This document shows positions 10,267-22,539 of a stretch of DNA of 64,000 bases, piece after piece. The DNA lies in the NCBI GenBank assembly GCA_027605045.1, contig JAQFWX010000019.1:682001-746000 (forward strand), read 5' to 3'. The notes beneath the pieces are model-generated. The model did no database searches, was not told the origin of the DNA, and was given only the letters and a program-made list of their open reading frames with translations. Position 1 is the first letter of the stretch, and each line of letters starts with the position of its first letter. This stretch comes from Phallus indusiatus. Its lineage: Eukaryota > Basidiomycota > Agaricomycetes > Phallales > Phallaceae. The translations under genes and the position numbers were made by a program.

Positions 10267-13200
10267 ATGTCACCCTTCCACAAGAAAAGACACGCAAGTC
10301 AGGATCTCGAACAAGGAACGCAAAGTGAAAAAGCAAGTCCCAGACATAGTTCTGACAGTGATCAGAAAGCGAATCTCAGTGGCGATGAATATGAACGACT
10401 ACTGAATTACGTCGATATCGAAAGTGGGCGCAGTTCACAATCGGAGGAAGAGAAGGAAGAAAAGGTTCAGCGCAAACGTATATGGTACGACTTACTACTA
10501 CTTTTGTTTGTTATCCTTTATTGATCACCTATAAAGGTATATGCCATGGAAATTCAGAACTGTATCTCAGCAGAAAACCGATGTTCCCAACGAATGTTAG
10601 TGTTTCATTCTCTCACACCGGGAAATTGTTATTGAAGTTTCCTCTTGCAGGGCTAAGAACAAATATGTCGCGTGGTTTGAGTGAATCTGAAGTTAATGAG
10701 CGGAGGTCACGAGTAGGATATAATGAACTGGAAAGGTGATCAGAACACGTCCTTGATCTTGGGTGGTTACACCACATATTGACAACACCATAGTGCACAC
10801 GTCAACCCATGGCTCAAATTCATGTCATACTTCCAAGGACCTATATTGTACGTCATGGAAATCGCAGTTCCCTTAGCTGGTGGATTACAAGACTGGGTTG
10901 ATTTCGGTGTAATCGTAAGCATAAAGAACCCGCTCCAAAGGCTTCCACTCAATCAACGCTTGCCCAGATTGGGATTCTGTGTCTGAACGCCTTTGTAGGA
11001 TGGTATCAAGAGAAACAAGCTGGTGATATCGTCGCCCAACTTAAAGCCTCCATTTCTCTCAAAGCAACGGTTAGTATAATCAATTCATCTTTCACATCGC
11101 CCGTGCTTCCTTCTAACAGAATGTGCATATTAGGTCATACGAGACGGCCAAGAGAGAGAAATAGAAGCTCGGGATGTCGTACCAGGAGATATAGTATGAG
11201 ATAAATATATCATCTATCTTGTTCCTTGATTTAACTGAAACTAATTGCATAGATCATTGTAGAAGAAGGCGGGACGATCCCCGCCGACGGCAGGGTAAGT
11301 ATACCACCTTACTTTTTGATCCAGCATGTTTCGCATACTCGTGTAGGTTCTTGCAAACTATGATGACAAACACGAAGACGACGCAAATGTCGTTCTTGAT
11401 GGTGTCAGCCAAAACCGGAAACAGAGCGGAAGAGCGACTTCTGTGGATAGCGGGTCAGACACTAAACACGACGAAGAGAAGGGGAAAGACCTGAGTGAAA
11501 ATGGCGGTGGTAATGACCATGGTGATGATGATGGTGATGGTGATGATGAAGATAAAGGACCGTCTCTCCTCAGCGTCGACCAAAGCGCCATAACCGGTGA
11601 AAGTTTGGCCGTGGATAAATATGTTGGTGATACTGTACGTTAAGGTCCAAATAAGACTTGAGTGTGATAAGCTTACCAATAATACTAGATTTACTTCACA
11701 ACCAGTGTTAAACGCGGAAAGTGTATCGTATTGGTTACCCAAACCGCCAAACAAAGTTTCGTCGGAAAGACCGCTTCTCTCGTAACCGGCAGCAACGAAA
11801 AAGGGCATTTCGAAACGGTCATGGGAACCATAGGAACCGTCCTCCTTGCTCTCGTTATTATAAGTATATTCATCGTATGGACCGGAAGCTTCTTCAGACA
11901 TGTGGGAATTGCTTCGCCTTCTCGAAACAATTTGCTCGTATACGCGTTAATATTCTTAGTGCGTCTCCCCTCAATTTCGCTTGATAACTGATTGTCTCAT
12001 GAGATATTGAAATAATTAGATTATTGGTGTGCCTGTTGGATTGCCTTGCGTTACAACGTAAGTATCTCTAAAAAAAATTGGAGTTACCGTCGTTTCATTT
12101 TTTTTTCTCAATTGACTCCGACAGAACTACACTTGCAGTTGGAGCAGCTTATCTCGCGAAGAAAAAGGCGATCGTTCAAAAGTTATCGACTATCGAATCT
12201 CTTGCAGGTGAGCTGTATTCCGACTCTTACATCGAGATTGTATTCTGAACGATACTCGTAGGAGTGGATATATTATGCAGCGACAAAACCGGTACACTTA
12301 CTGCTAATAAGCTCAGCCTAAACGACCCTTACGTTTTGGATGGTGTTGACGTTAACTGGTGAGAACCTCGCGTTTTAAAAACAGCGGTTATTCATTTGAG
12401 CAATCAACAAATAGGTTGATGTGCGTTTCTGTACTTGCATCCTCACACAACATCAAATCGCTGTATGTGATTCAAAATTTATTTCACTTCCTAACGAGAA
12501 TTTCTCAAATCTCCTGAATAGAGATCCTATCGACCGCGTAACCATTATGGGATTGAGAGATTATCCGAAAGCGCGTGAAATGTTAAAGAAAGGGTGGAAA
12601 ACCCAAAAGTTCACTCCATTTGACCCGGTTTCTAAACGTATTACCGCCGAAGTTGAACAAGACGGAAAACATTATACCTGTGCTAAAGGTGCACCAAATG
12701 CGTAAGCCTTCTCAATAAAAACCATTTTCTACCTTCAGTCAATTATTAATACTTACTTTGCTTCTCGCCTTAGAATTTTGAAGCTATGTCAGCCATCTCC
12801 AGACGTTGTGAGCATTTACAAGGAAAAGAGCCAGAATTTCGCTGAGCGCGGATTTCGTTCACTGGGCGTTGCTGTGAAAGAAGAAGGACAGCCATGGCAA
12901 TGTCTTGGTCTTTTGGCGATGTTCGACCCACCTCGTGAGGATACTGCATCCGTAAGCGAATCGCCCTTGTTCTCCATCAAATGGCGATTATAGCTAATAT
13001 ATATATATATATATATATATCATTTAGACGTTGGGAGAAGCGCATAAATTGGGTATCAGAGTGAAAATGCTCACCGGTGATGCTGTTGCCATAGCCAAAG
13101 AAACATGCCGTCAGCTGAATCTCGGTATGTTCAATGTTTGATAAAATTTTATTATATCCTGGACGAATCCTTCATCATTAGGAACAAACGTATATGATTC

Positions 13201-14921
13201 TCAGAGACTCATGGGGGGAAATTTAGCGGGATCCGACGTGTGTTCTCTTCAATCTCATTACAATTCTTACAAATGAGCCCACTAATTTCTGATGTAGATT
13301 CACGACTTTGTTGAAAACGCCGATGGTTTCGCCGAAGTATTCCCGGAACATAAATACCAAGTGGTCAAGATGTTGCAATCACGAGGCCATTTAACAGCCA
13401 TGACTGGTGATGGTACGTTCTTTCTCGAGACAACCTTTCATTAGAAAAGAAACTAATTAATATTTTCCTTCTCAGGTGTCAACGACGCGCCATCTCTTGC
13501 CGCTGCTAATTGCGGGATTGCAGTCGAGGGTGCTTCAGATGCCGCTCGCAGCGCTGCCGACGTTGTCTTTTTGGATTCGGGTTTGTCGACAATTATTACG
13601 GCTGTCAAAGTATCGCGTCAAATATTCCATCGTATGAAGGCTTATATCCAGTATCGAATTGCCTTGTGTCTTCATTTGGAGATTTATCTGGTAGGATTCA
13701 TATCCTTATATATATAATTTCATTTCATTCATAAATTCCGTGATGCATCGACAGATATTGTCTATCCTTATATTGAACGAGACAATTGACGTAGAATTGA
13801 TTGTCTTTTTGGCCATTTTCGCCGATTTAGCAACAATTGCTATAGCATACGATAATGCGTCTTATTCGCAGAGACCCGTCGAATGGCAATTACCCAAAAT
13901 TTGGATAATATCTGTCATTCTAGGTAACTTAAAAATCATTTATCTCTTCCAAGCAGTCAGCTGATTTACGCGTTCCAGGGATACTGTTGGCTGCGGGAAC
14001 CTGGGCATTACGAGCTACACTTTTCACTTCTCACGGTGGCGTCGTTCAAAACTTTGGAAGGTAACTTTATTTTGATCACAAATCGCAAGTTCCATTGATA
14101 AGTTGTTGCTCCGTAGTGTTCAAGAGATACTGTTTTTGGAAGTTGCATTGACAGAGAACTGGTTAATCTTCATTACACGTGCAGGCGATGGTAAGGGCTT
14201 GTTCAGAATTCAATTTCTTCTGCCTTTGACTTATCTCCTGCATTTTCTCCTTCTAGCCAACCAATCCCCCGGTCAAAAAGCTACTTGGCCGGCATGGCAA
14301 TTAGTCGCTGCCATCCTTGGTGTTGATGCTGTGGCTACGATTTTTGCTCTTTTCGGTTGGCTTTCTGGTCCTGCGCCTCATGGAGGGTTCGTCTGTCCCT
14401 TGCCTTTCATGCCTGTTGAGGATGGTCATTTATAATTCTTCGTCTTTTCTTTCACGCAGGTGGACCGATGTTGTTACAGTTGTCAAGGTTTGGGTGTACA
14501 GTCTGTTTGTCACCGTCGTTATCGGCACAGTATATCTTGTCTTGAACAGGTGGAAGTGGTTGGATAATCTTGGAAGGAAAGACGTAAGTATTCTCATCTA
14601 GCAAAAATAAGTATTTATTTATTTATTTTGGATTTTTAGCGAAATGTCAAAGATACTGGTTTAGAGAATATGTTCAAGAATTTGGAACGATTAACACTCG
14701 TGCATGAAGGCGGTATTGAAGGACATCCTGACGTATTCCATTTCAGACCGAGACAGGATGATGATGAAAGCGCTAAAGAGTCAAACTCTGACGAGAAAAA
14801 CGACAGGAAAGATGGGAGAGACCAGGAAAAGGGAGCCAATGGGAAGAAAAAGGCGGATGCAAGTGAGAAAAGCAGCGACAAAACTGGAGCAGGAAGCAAC
14901 AAAGCCAACGCACAACAGTAG
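10267..14921 (+). CDS. PMA1: Plasma-membrane H+-ATPase (P-type, PMA1 family)
   Basis: A P3A-type proton pump of about 1000 residues in roughly 20 exons. Motifs in order: cytosolic acidic N-terminus, [29 protein letters not shown]1-M2 ([18 protein letters not shown]), actuator loop DQSAITGES (about 11578-11610), M4 IIGVPVGLP, phosphorylation site CSDKTGTLT (about 12275-12305), nucleotide domain with [20 protein letters not shown], hinge [11 protein letters not shown] (about 13405-13500), M5-M10, and a C-terminal regulatory tail after [11 protein letters not shown]. It exports protons and energises nutrient uptake. Odd features: a roughly 70-residue Asp/Gly/His-rich insert before the TGES loop, and a long Lys/Asp/Glu C-tail. 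Its last two exons recur as a fragment at 18994-19414. The catalytic set is complete, so it should be functional. Confidence 0.93.
12999..13020. repeat. (AT)n microsatellite in an ATPase intron
   Basis: A pure AT dinucleotide run lies in the intron between the exons encoding [10 protein letters not shown] and TLGEAHKLG of the H+-ATPase. It is a likely length polymorphism with no coding consequence. Confidence 0.85.
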
Positions 14922-15121
14922 TTTCAACAACCTTTTTATATCGCATTTATTGTATCACAGATCATTAGGTTACATAGTTTAGTTAATGTAAGAATAATGC
15001 AAACGTTTAAACGTCTTTTGGATGATGTATGAATCGGATGATTGATCGCTTTTGACATTCTGCTAATGCAACGTCCATGTATTGATATTGGGAGTATGAA
15101 TGTGACATCCGATACCAATTA

Positions 15122-17016
15122 CTACCTTCCTGTTGTGAAGGTACCCTCCGAGGTTGATTCTGATGTAAGGCTGCTGTTCGGCAAGTATCGATGCATTCGG
15201 ATTCCTTGCAATCGGACAGCTTTTGTGCCTCGGCTATCCTTGTTAAACTCTATATTAGTCCCCAAGTTTCCTATCAAAGTATTGTGACTGTAGGTGGCAG
15301 AAGTCTATTCAACGAAATGTAATCAGCTGTCTGCTTTGTCAAGAGAAATACTGATCGTTGACCTGATTGGCATCTAGCATAAATAATTCATGTGAGTCGA
15401 TCTGATTATTTGTGTGTAATGAAGCATATATTGGACGCACGAGTTCTCAAATTGAGCACTAGTCGTGAAATCATCACGGATGTGAAAAGAGTGGCAAAAC
15501 TAAATTGTGAGTAAAAACAACATGAAGTGGATTTTTAAACTTGATTTTCAGACTGACGAACCTCGATGCTGTTCCATTTAGTTTTCCGTCACTTGCCTAA
15601 TAATTAAAAACAACCATGTTAAGAGAGAAACATCTATTATAAATGGTATAACAGCAGTGGAAAATCAGTTAACTTACAGTTGAAAACATCAAGTTAATGA
15701 AATTAATCGTTGCGATGCATGTGAAGTAAAGGATGCCATCTCTTCTCAAACGTTCCATAACCCTAAATTGGTTATAATCGTCAATATATATACACACCTG
15801 TAAAATAAACGACAAACACACGTGCTCATTCCTAAGGCCGAACTGTGATATCCTCGGGTTTTCCACAATGTGATAAGAAAGACCAGCCCATCAATGATTA
15901 AAGGGAATGCAAAGTATACCCCTGAACCATACAACTCAGAAAATCTGTGGATGACCCGCATACAGCTAATTGACGGCGACGACGACTTACATTGGAAGCG
16001 AACGGTGGGGTTAGGCACACAGCCTGCCGAATACACAAGGTCAAACCCTAATCATGTCATGAGGATGAACCCTTACCCAAAACATTGGGGGGCAGAATTC
16101 TGGCTTAAAGGGAATCAATTATCATGGAAATCGCACACGGTGTGCTTGTAGCCTGCAGGACTCACGCGGTGTCAATGAAACGTTCAGAGACCATAATACG
16201 ATCTCCGCTATCAGTAAAATCCCCAAAAACGCTAACAGATAAAGGTTTCGACCGCACAAGGCATATACTCGCAAGATCATGATGCCTATTAATATTTTAA
16301 CTCATTCCAAAGGTTATTTAAGGAACGAAGTGAACGCACACTGTCCGGCTGCATACAACAATGAGGGGATTAAAATTATTACTTAACAGATATGGGAGAA
16401 TTTTGCATATAATCTTACCTGCAGTAACAATCAAGGCGGAACCTGGAAGAAGTTTGACAATTTCATGGCAAAGAGACCTGTATTACGGAAATCAGGAGGA
16501 ATTCATTCATTTAGCGTATCGCGCATCTGAATCACGAACGACTAAAAAGTAGTTGGTCGATGATAGGCAACTTGAAAACGAATATATGGAATCATACGGT
16601 GCTTTTCGTGTCAAAATTGGTTATGTTGAAAAGAATTGAGTATGTGATAATGGGATAATAGCGGTTGATGAAGAATAGAACTTTGGGAATACTCCAAGGT
16701 GCAAGCCAGATACATGAAATCTATACGCATTTGTGGCTTACTGCCTCCACAAAATTTCAGACTTACCTCATTGGCCAAGGTGAGGACTAATGAGAAGGTG
16801 TCAAGTTTTTTCTAAAGGCAGCCAATGAGAAACTCACGATGATCATATAGCAGAATGACATTTGAAACTATATAGAGTGAGCTGACGGTCATTCTAAATA
16901 CATAAATGATTTACTTAGCAAAGCGGTCCACGTAATGTCAAATATCATAGACATACTTACTGATGTGAAGCTATCGCCGTCAAAGCAATGGAGGGCATAG
17001 GGTTGGCCATAGTCAT
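15122..17016 (-). CDS. DUF6533-type seven-helix-like membrane protein, copy A
   Basis: A multi-exon minus-strand gene tail-to-tail with the H+-ATPase. Recognisable pieces in order: start near 17016 (MTMANPMPSIALTAIASHQ), MTVSSLYIVSNVILLYDHL, LTLANE + ISCIWLAPWSIPKVLFFINRYY, CREIVKLLPGSALVVTA + GIMILRVYALCGRNLYLL, VYFAFPLIIDGLVFLITLWK, MERLRRDGILYFTCIATI, TLFTSVMISRLVLNLR, and a polar tail NLGTNIEFN...STSEGTFTTGR ending at 15122. These match the DUF6533 family, an abundant Agaricomycete multi-pass membrane family of unknown, possibly receptor-like, function. Exon edges are approximate. An apparent frame break near 16300 disappears when that stretch is read as intron. Copy B at 19635-21517 is its close paralogue. 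Confidence 0.72.
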
Positions 17017-17829
17017 GATTCCAGGGAGGCCCGATGGAGTTGCGGTCGCCAGGCTGCCGACCTGTTTCGGAACCACTCCCTCTGCTTTATACACGTTCGG
17101 TGATTATAAGAGTTGTATTGGACGATGGCCTTGCTTCCGTAAATTACCATTCTTGATTAACTCATGGGAGAATGTCAATTTAGCGAGAGCCGATGTATAT
17201 ACATTGAACTCAATTCAGATCGGTTGGGACCAGTTACCAAGCCCTGCTGATGGCTTCTCACAAATCGGACAGGAGTATTCCGCCAAAATGAGAGAAAACG
17301 TCTCATTAACTCTCACACCAATCCACAGCATCCATATATGATAAACGCCATATCTTTATTCAACGCCGATGTTGCCCAACAGGCGCTGGCGCCGGAGGCC
17401 AGCATGCATATTCAGCTAGCCTGCATTCTCTATCGATCATCATCGGTTCAGATTCCCGAATTCCCTTGCAAATGCCCGTAGAATTTCGCTCCGTGTGAAC
17501 GCTTATTTGTATGGATGGAGTACGTAGAAACCGTCCATCATCAGCCCAAGGGCGCCTAAGTACACGTATACAAGGGGGAGCGTCCTTTTGTCGAAATTGA
17601 ATAGCTGGTACGCAGGAGAGTCCTCCTGAACCAAATCTTCAGCTACACGCGGTACGCTTCACGCACACGCTGTTTCCCAAACCTTAGCTCCGTTACTGCT
17701 TTACATCTTGTTTTTTTTTCTCTGGGTTTAGGCGGAACAACAGAAAGGGTCCTCTCAGTGGATTATGGGCAGAATGTTGCGTGGGCAGGAGGTTTAGGCA
17801 ATGTAAGTGTCAGGACAATGAAACAGCGG
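17017..17829. other. Right end of duplication unit 1 and non-coding spacer
   Basis: The first 400 bases lie upstream of DUF6533 copy A and are matched by the region after copy B: both carry a GGCGC(T/C)GGCGCCGGAGGCCAG block, here at about 17382-17402. From about 17430 to 17820 I see no counterpart and no gene. Confidence 0.5.
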
Positions 17830-18190
17830 TTATCTGTTCAAAATTCACTAGACGTTCCCTACGAGTCAGTTTACCGGTGCGTGGCTTCGCTATGTCTATC
17901 AAAACCGGGCTGATTGTCTGACCTTGCGCCTTGTGGTCCGTAAAAGCCTATGTCGACATCACTGCAAATTGTTCGCGATGCACGACTTTTTTCCGTCCAC
18001 CGGGTATATCAATCTTACGCGAGGTCTTCATTGGCTGAACAGGATTATATCCCACTGGTAAACGCGTGAATCGTCGCTCGCCGTTGCGGTCCAATTCGGA
18101 GCAATAACACAGCTTGCAGAAACTGTAACGCGTGGAATCGCGAATTCTCACGGATAGATGGAAAGAGGACCTCGTTCCCAACATTTGGAG
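17830..18190 (-). pseudogene. Relic of a PIF1/Helitron-type DNA helicase C-terminal region
   Basis: Reading the minus strand gives RREQFAVMST, then an in-frame TAG, then AFTDHKAQGQTISPVLIDIA and KPRTGKL, breaking up after the ERLVNFEQ region. The AFTDxKAQGQT...VxIDxAKP pattern is the motif V area of the large SF1 helicase-like proteins (PIF1-like, as in Helitron Rep-Hel and related Agaricomycete families). Upstream on the same strand GGRKKVVHREQF resembles the preceding strand of that domain. No ALSR motif VI or Walker motifs are present nearby, so this is a short decayed fragment. It sits exactly between duplication units. Confidence 0.6.
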
Positions 18191-18993
18191 CATGGACAGT
18201 AATTCCAATAACTTTTTTATCCCATTTTTTCTATCACAAATCACTAGATTTCATAGTTTAGTTAATACAATCGATAGAAAACGTCTCCTGGACAATATAC
18301 GACTTGAATGATCGATCACTTTTGACGTTCTATTAATGCGATGATCATGTTTTTGTAAGTTATTGAGGTTATGAGTATATCCAATTGATTTTATACCAAT
18401 TACTACCTTTCTGTGAAGCTACCACTATCTTCTGAGGTTGATTCAGATGTATTGTTGTTTGTTAAAGATGAATGATTTTGGAGTACGTCGTTTATTCCTC
18501 TGGTTCCTTGCAATCGGACAACCCTTGTGCCTCGGTTATCCTTGTTATTGAAGTTTATCTCTATAATACTGCCCAAATTTCCTGTCAAGGTATTTTGACT
18601 ATAGGGGATGGAATTCTATTCAACGAGATGTAATTAACTGTCTGTTTCGTCAGGAGAAATACTGATCGCTCACCTGATTGGAATCTGGCATCATTTATGT
18701 AAGTCGATCCGACTAATCCGACTATAATAAGGCATATACTGAACGTACAAGCTCTCAAATTAAGTACTAGTCGTGATATCATCACAGATGTAAAAATAGT
18801 GGCAAGACTAAATTGTGAGTGAAAAATTACATGAAGGACGTTTTTAAACATAATTTTAGACATACAAACTTCGATGCTATTCCATTTAGTTTTCCGTTAC
18901 TCGCCTAATATCATCACAAACAACCATGTTCAGAAAACATTTGTTGTAATGGTATCAGTTTACTTACAGTTGAAAACATCAAGTTAATAAAAT
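18191..18993 (-). pseudogene. Truncated DUF6533 copy C (3' portion only)
   Basis: On the minus strand this segment carries only the last part of the DUF6533 gene: the NFINLMFSTV exon at about 18970-18990, LATIFTSVMISRLVLNLRA at about 18750-18810, and the C-terminal tail exon (TRVVRLQGTRGIND...STSEDSGSFTER) ending at 18403. The adjacent 18191-18402 corresponds to the intergenic stretch after the ATPase stop (CACAAATCACTAG...TTTAGTTAAT). Everything upstream of the NFINLMF exon is missing: at about 18990 the sequence switches directly into H+-ATPase coding sequence. It cannot make the full protein. Confidence 0.75.
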
Positions 18994-19414
18994 TCAAGGT
19001 TTGGGTGTACAGTCTGTTTGTCACTGTCGTTATCGGCACAGTATATCTCGTCTTGAACAGGTGGAAGTGGTTGGATAATCTTGGAAGGAAAGACGTAAGT
19101 ATCCCCATTTAACAAAAAAAAAGTATTTATATATTTCCTTGGATGTTTAGCGAAACGTCAAAAACACTGGTTTAGAAAATATGTTCAAGAATTTGGAGCG
19201 ATTAACACTCGTGCATGAAGGCGGTATTGAAGGACATCCTGACGTATTCCATTTCAGACCGAGACAGGATGATGATGAAAGCGCTAAAGAGTCAAACTCG
19301 GACGAGAAAAACGACAGGAAAGATGTGAGAGATCAGAAAAAGGAAGGCAATGAGAAGAATGGCAAGGCCTTAGGCGGATGTAAACGGAAAAGAGAAAAGC
19401 AGCGACAACACTAG
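18994..19414 (+). pseudogene. Duplicated 3' fragment of the H+-ATPase gene
   Basis: Starting within the [20 protein letters not shown] exon, this copies the last ATPase membrane exon, the following intron and the terminal exon ([18 protein letters not shown] onward), nearly identical to 14488-14850. Retention of the intron shows duplication at the DNA level, not retroposition. The tail has diverged, with a frame change so that it ends in KREKQRQH at 19414 instead of the original tail. It lacks the actuator, phosphorylation and nucleotide domains and any start, so it is non-functional. Confidence 0.85.
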
Positions 19415-19634
19415 TACAGAGAGCGACGAAACCAACGAACAACAGTAGTTTCAACTTGTATCATATCGCATTTTATTTTGTATCACAGATCACTAGGTTT
19501 CATAATTTAGTTTAGCCAATGTAATGTAAACGATAGTAAACGTCTCCTGGACAATACAGGACTTGGATGATCATCGGCTTGAGGTTAAGAGTATATACAA
19601 TTTATCGTACACCGACTAACTACTTCCTATAAAA

Positions 19635-21517
19635 CTACATATTATTGATACCCTCCGAGGTTGATTCCGATGTATCATCGTTCTGCAAAGATGGATGATT
19701 TTGGAACATCTCGTTTATTCCTCTAGTCCCCTGCAATTGAACAGTCTTTCTGCCTCGGTTACCCTTGTTGTTGAAGTTTATCTCTATATTAGTCCCCAAA
19801 TTTCCTAGCAAGGTGTCGGAATTCTGTTCGACGAGTTATAATCAGATGTCTGCTTCGTTAAAAAAAATACTGATCGTTGACCTGATTACCATCTGGCATA
19901 ATTTATGTAAGTCAATCTAACTATAATGTGTAATAAGGTATTTGCCGGACGTACGAGTTTTCAAATTAAGCACTAGTCGCGATATCATCACGGATGTGAA
20001 AAGGGTCGCAAGACTAAATTGAAAATGACTTGAAGGGCATTTCTAAAAAATAATCCCAGACCGAACGAACCTCGATGCTGTTCCATTTAGTTTTCCGTCA
20101 CTTGCCTAATAGCCGTTTTAATAAAGAAACATTGTAACTGGTATAAAAATGGAATCACTGGCAGTTTACTCACAGTTGAAAACATCAAGTTGATAAAATT
20201 AACAGTTGCAATGCATGTAAAGTAAAGAATGCCATCTTTCCTCAAGCGCTCCATAATCCTAGATCGTTGATAATTGTCAATATATACAAACCTGTAAAAT
20301 AAACGGCAAACACACGTGCTTATTCCTAAGGCCAAGCTCCGGTGACCTCGCGTTTTCCATAACGTGATAAGAAAAACAAGCCCGTCGATGATTAAGGGGA
20401 ATGCAAAGTATACCCCTGAAGTTTGAACCAGGCAAATCAGAAAATATGTGGACGACCCCAAATACAATCAATTGACGACTACTACTTACATTGGAAGCGA
20501 ACGGTGGGATTAGGCACGCAGCCTGCCGAATTGAAGGGTCAAAGCCTAATAGTCATGCCATGGGGACAAACTCTTACCCAAAACATTGGGAGGCAGAATT
20601 CTGGCTCTAAGGGAGTAATTATCATGGAAAATCGCACATGGTGTACTTGAAGGACTCACGCGGCGTCAATGAAACGTTCAGAGACCATAATATGATCTCC
20701 GCTATCAGTAAAATCCCCAGAAAAACTAAAAGAAAAAGATTTCGGCCGCACAAAGCATATACTCGCAAGATCATGATGCCTATTAATATTCTAACGCGTT
20801 CAAAAGACGCATTGATTAATGAACGGAATGAACGCACACTGTCCGGCTGCATGTAACAATCAGGGAAGGTAGTTAATTACTTAGCAGATATGGTAGAATT
20901 TTGCGAATGTGAATCTTACCTGCAGTGACAACCAAGGCGGATCCTGGAAGAAGTTTGACGATTTCGCGGCAAATAGGCCTGTATTACAGAGATCAGGAGG
21001 AATTTATTCATTAGTTGTATAAATCGTGCATCGCGCATTGGGACTCACGACTAAAAAATAATTGGTCGATAGACGACTACGACTGGAGAATATGAGTAAA
21101 GAATCATACGGTGCTTTTCGTGAAAAAGCTGGTTATGTTGGAAATAATTGCATATGTGATAATGGGATAATATCGGTTGATGAAGAACAGAACCTTGGGG
21201 ATACTCCAAGGCGCAAACCAGATACATGAAATCTACATATTTGAGGCTCACTACTTCCAAAAACGAAAAAAGTAATGTTTACCTCGGTAGCCAAGGTGAG
21301 GACTAACGAAAAGGGCATGAAACTCTTCCTAAAGACAACCCACTAGAAACTCACGATGATCATATAGCAGGATGACAGTGGAAACCATATAAAGTGAGTT
21401 GACCGTCATCCTAAATGATTGACTTAGCAAAGCGGTCTACGTGTAAACGACGTACTCATGTGAAGCCATCTGAATCGCCATTAAAGCAACGGAGGACATA
21501 GGGTTGGACACGGCCAT
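19635..21517 (-). CDS. DUF6533-type membrane protein, copy B
   Basis: Paralogue of the gene at 15122-17016 with the same exon order: MAVSNPMSSVALMAIQMASH (start 21517), MTVNSLYMVSTVILLYDHL, LTLATE + ISCIWFAPWSIPKVLFFINR, CREIVKLLPGSALVVTA + GIMILRVYALCGRNLFLL, CVPNPTVRFQ, VYFAFPLIIDGLVFLITLWK, MERLRKDGILYFTCIATV, then a polar Asn/Ser/Thr/Glu tail ending in STSEGINNM with a TAG at 19635. About six hydrophobic segments are visible, suiting a multi-pass membrane protein of about 320-340 residues. All pieces can be joined in frame, so it may be active. Function is unknown. It lies directly after the ATPase fragment, as copy A lies after the real ATPase. Confidence 0.72.
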
Positions 21518-22539
21518 GATGATCTTAACAATGGATTTAAAGGAGGACTCGGATAGAGCTGCAGTGTTCAATGTTTACCGGACAGGCTGCCAAACTACTT
21601 CGGAACTACTCCCTCTGCTTTATATTGTCTTTAGGTGATCATAATTAGATTATGAGAGTTATATGGGGTAACGGCCTAATTCTCAAAAAAAAGTTTTCTA
21701 TCTGCCGAAGACCCACCCATGGGAGGACTCCTCCCATGTTAGTTTAGCGAGAGCTGAAGTATGTACATTGGACTCAACTCAGATCGATTGAGATCAACTA
21801 ACAAGTTTAATTGATGACCGCTTTGATGACTTCTCACAAATCGGTCAGGGCAGTTCGCCAAGATGAGAGAAAATATCTCACTGACTCTCGCCAAACTCTC
21901 ACAAGCATGATGCATGAAGCATCCGCCTATGATTCTAAATGTCACGCGCGTCAAGTAACATAGTAACAGGCGCCGGCGCCGGAGGCCAGCGCGCAGACTC
22001 TCATGCATTTTCCATCAACTATCATTAAAATGTTCAAATAGATAGTCTTTGTTTATATTTAGGTTTCCTTTCCCACAATTACCCATGTAAGTCATGTAAT
22101 TGTAAGGAACTTTGTATGTGTCCTTGTTTTTCTTCTTCTCGTGTCTAGATTCTTATAACCTTTTCTCAGCCAAAATGTCATATTTATCCATCGCTATAAT
22201 TATACAGAACTTTCAAGCTTCAACAAAAATATGAAATCAAGATACCGGATTCAAAGAACTCTTCTAAAGAGCCTGAGAAATTTTAGATTTGGGAGTAATG
22301 ATACAATTGAATGATTCAGGATGACTACAAACGCGGTGACAAGGTTATTTTAGTGTAGTTTTAAGCTCAAGAAACTCATGCTATGACTTCACCTAGAAAT
22401 GTTGCTGGTGAAGTAACGGATTGTCCGTCTTTTACAGTCGGCTCGAAATCAAAAAACGGTTATTTAGCGGATGCTATCCACAGCATAGCATCAGCTAGAT
22501 ACATACCAGGACAACTTCTAGACGAATAAAAAGTTGAGT
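21518..22539. other. Upstream region of DUF6533 copy B and end of the duplication
   Basis: Resemblance to the region upstream of copy A continues to about 22025, including the CGCCGGCGCCGGAGGCCAGCG block at about 21971. From about 22030 to 22539 I see no gene, repeat or distinct site. Confidence 0.4.

Noticed and set aside
16280..16345. Frameshift (4-base difference) in DUF6533 copy A relative to copy B
   Set aside because: When the intron is taken from the GTAAG after LPGSALVVTA to the AG before GCATCATGATC, the length difference falls inside the intron and both copies join in frame to GIMILRVYAL.
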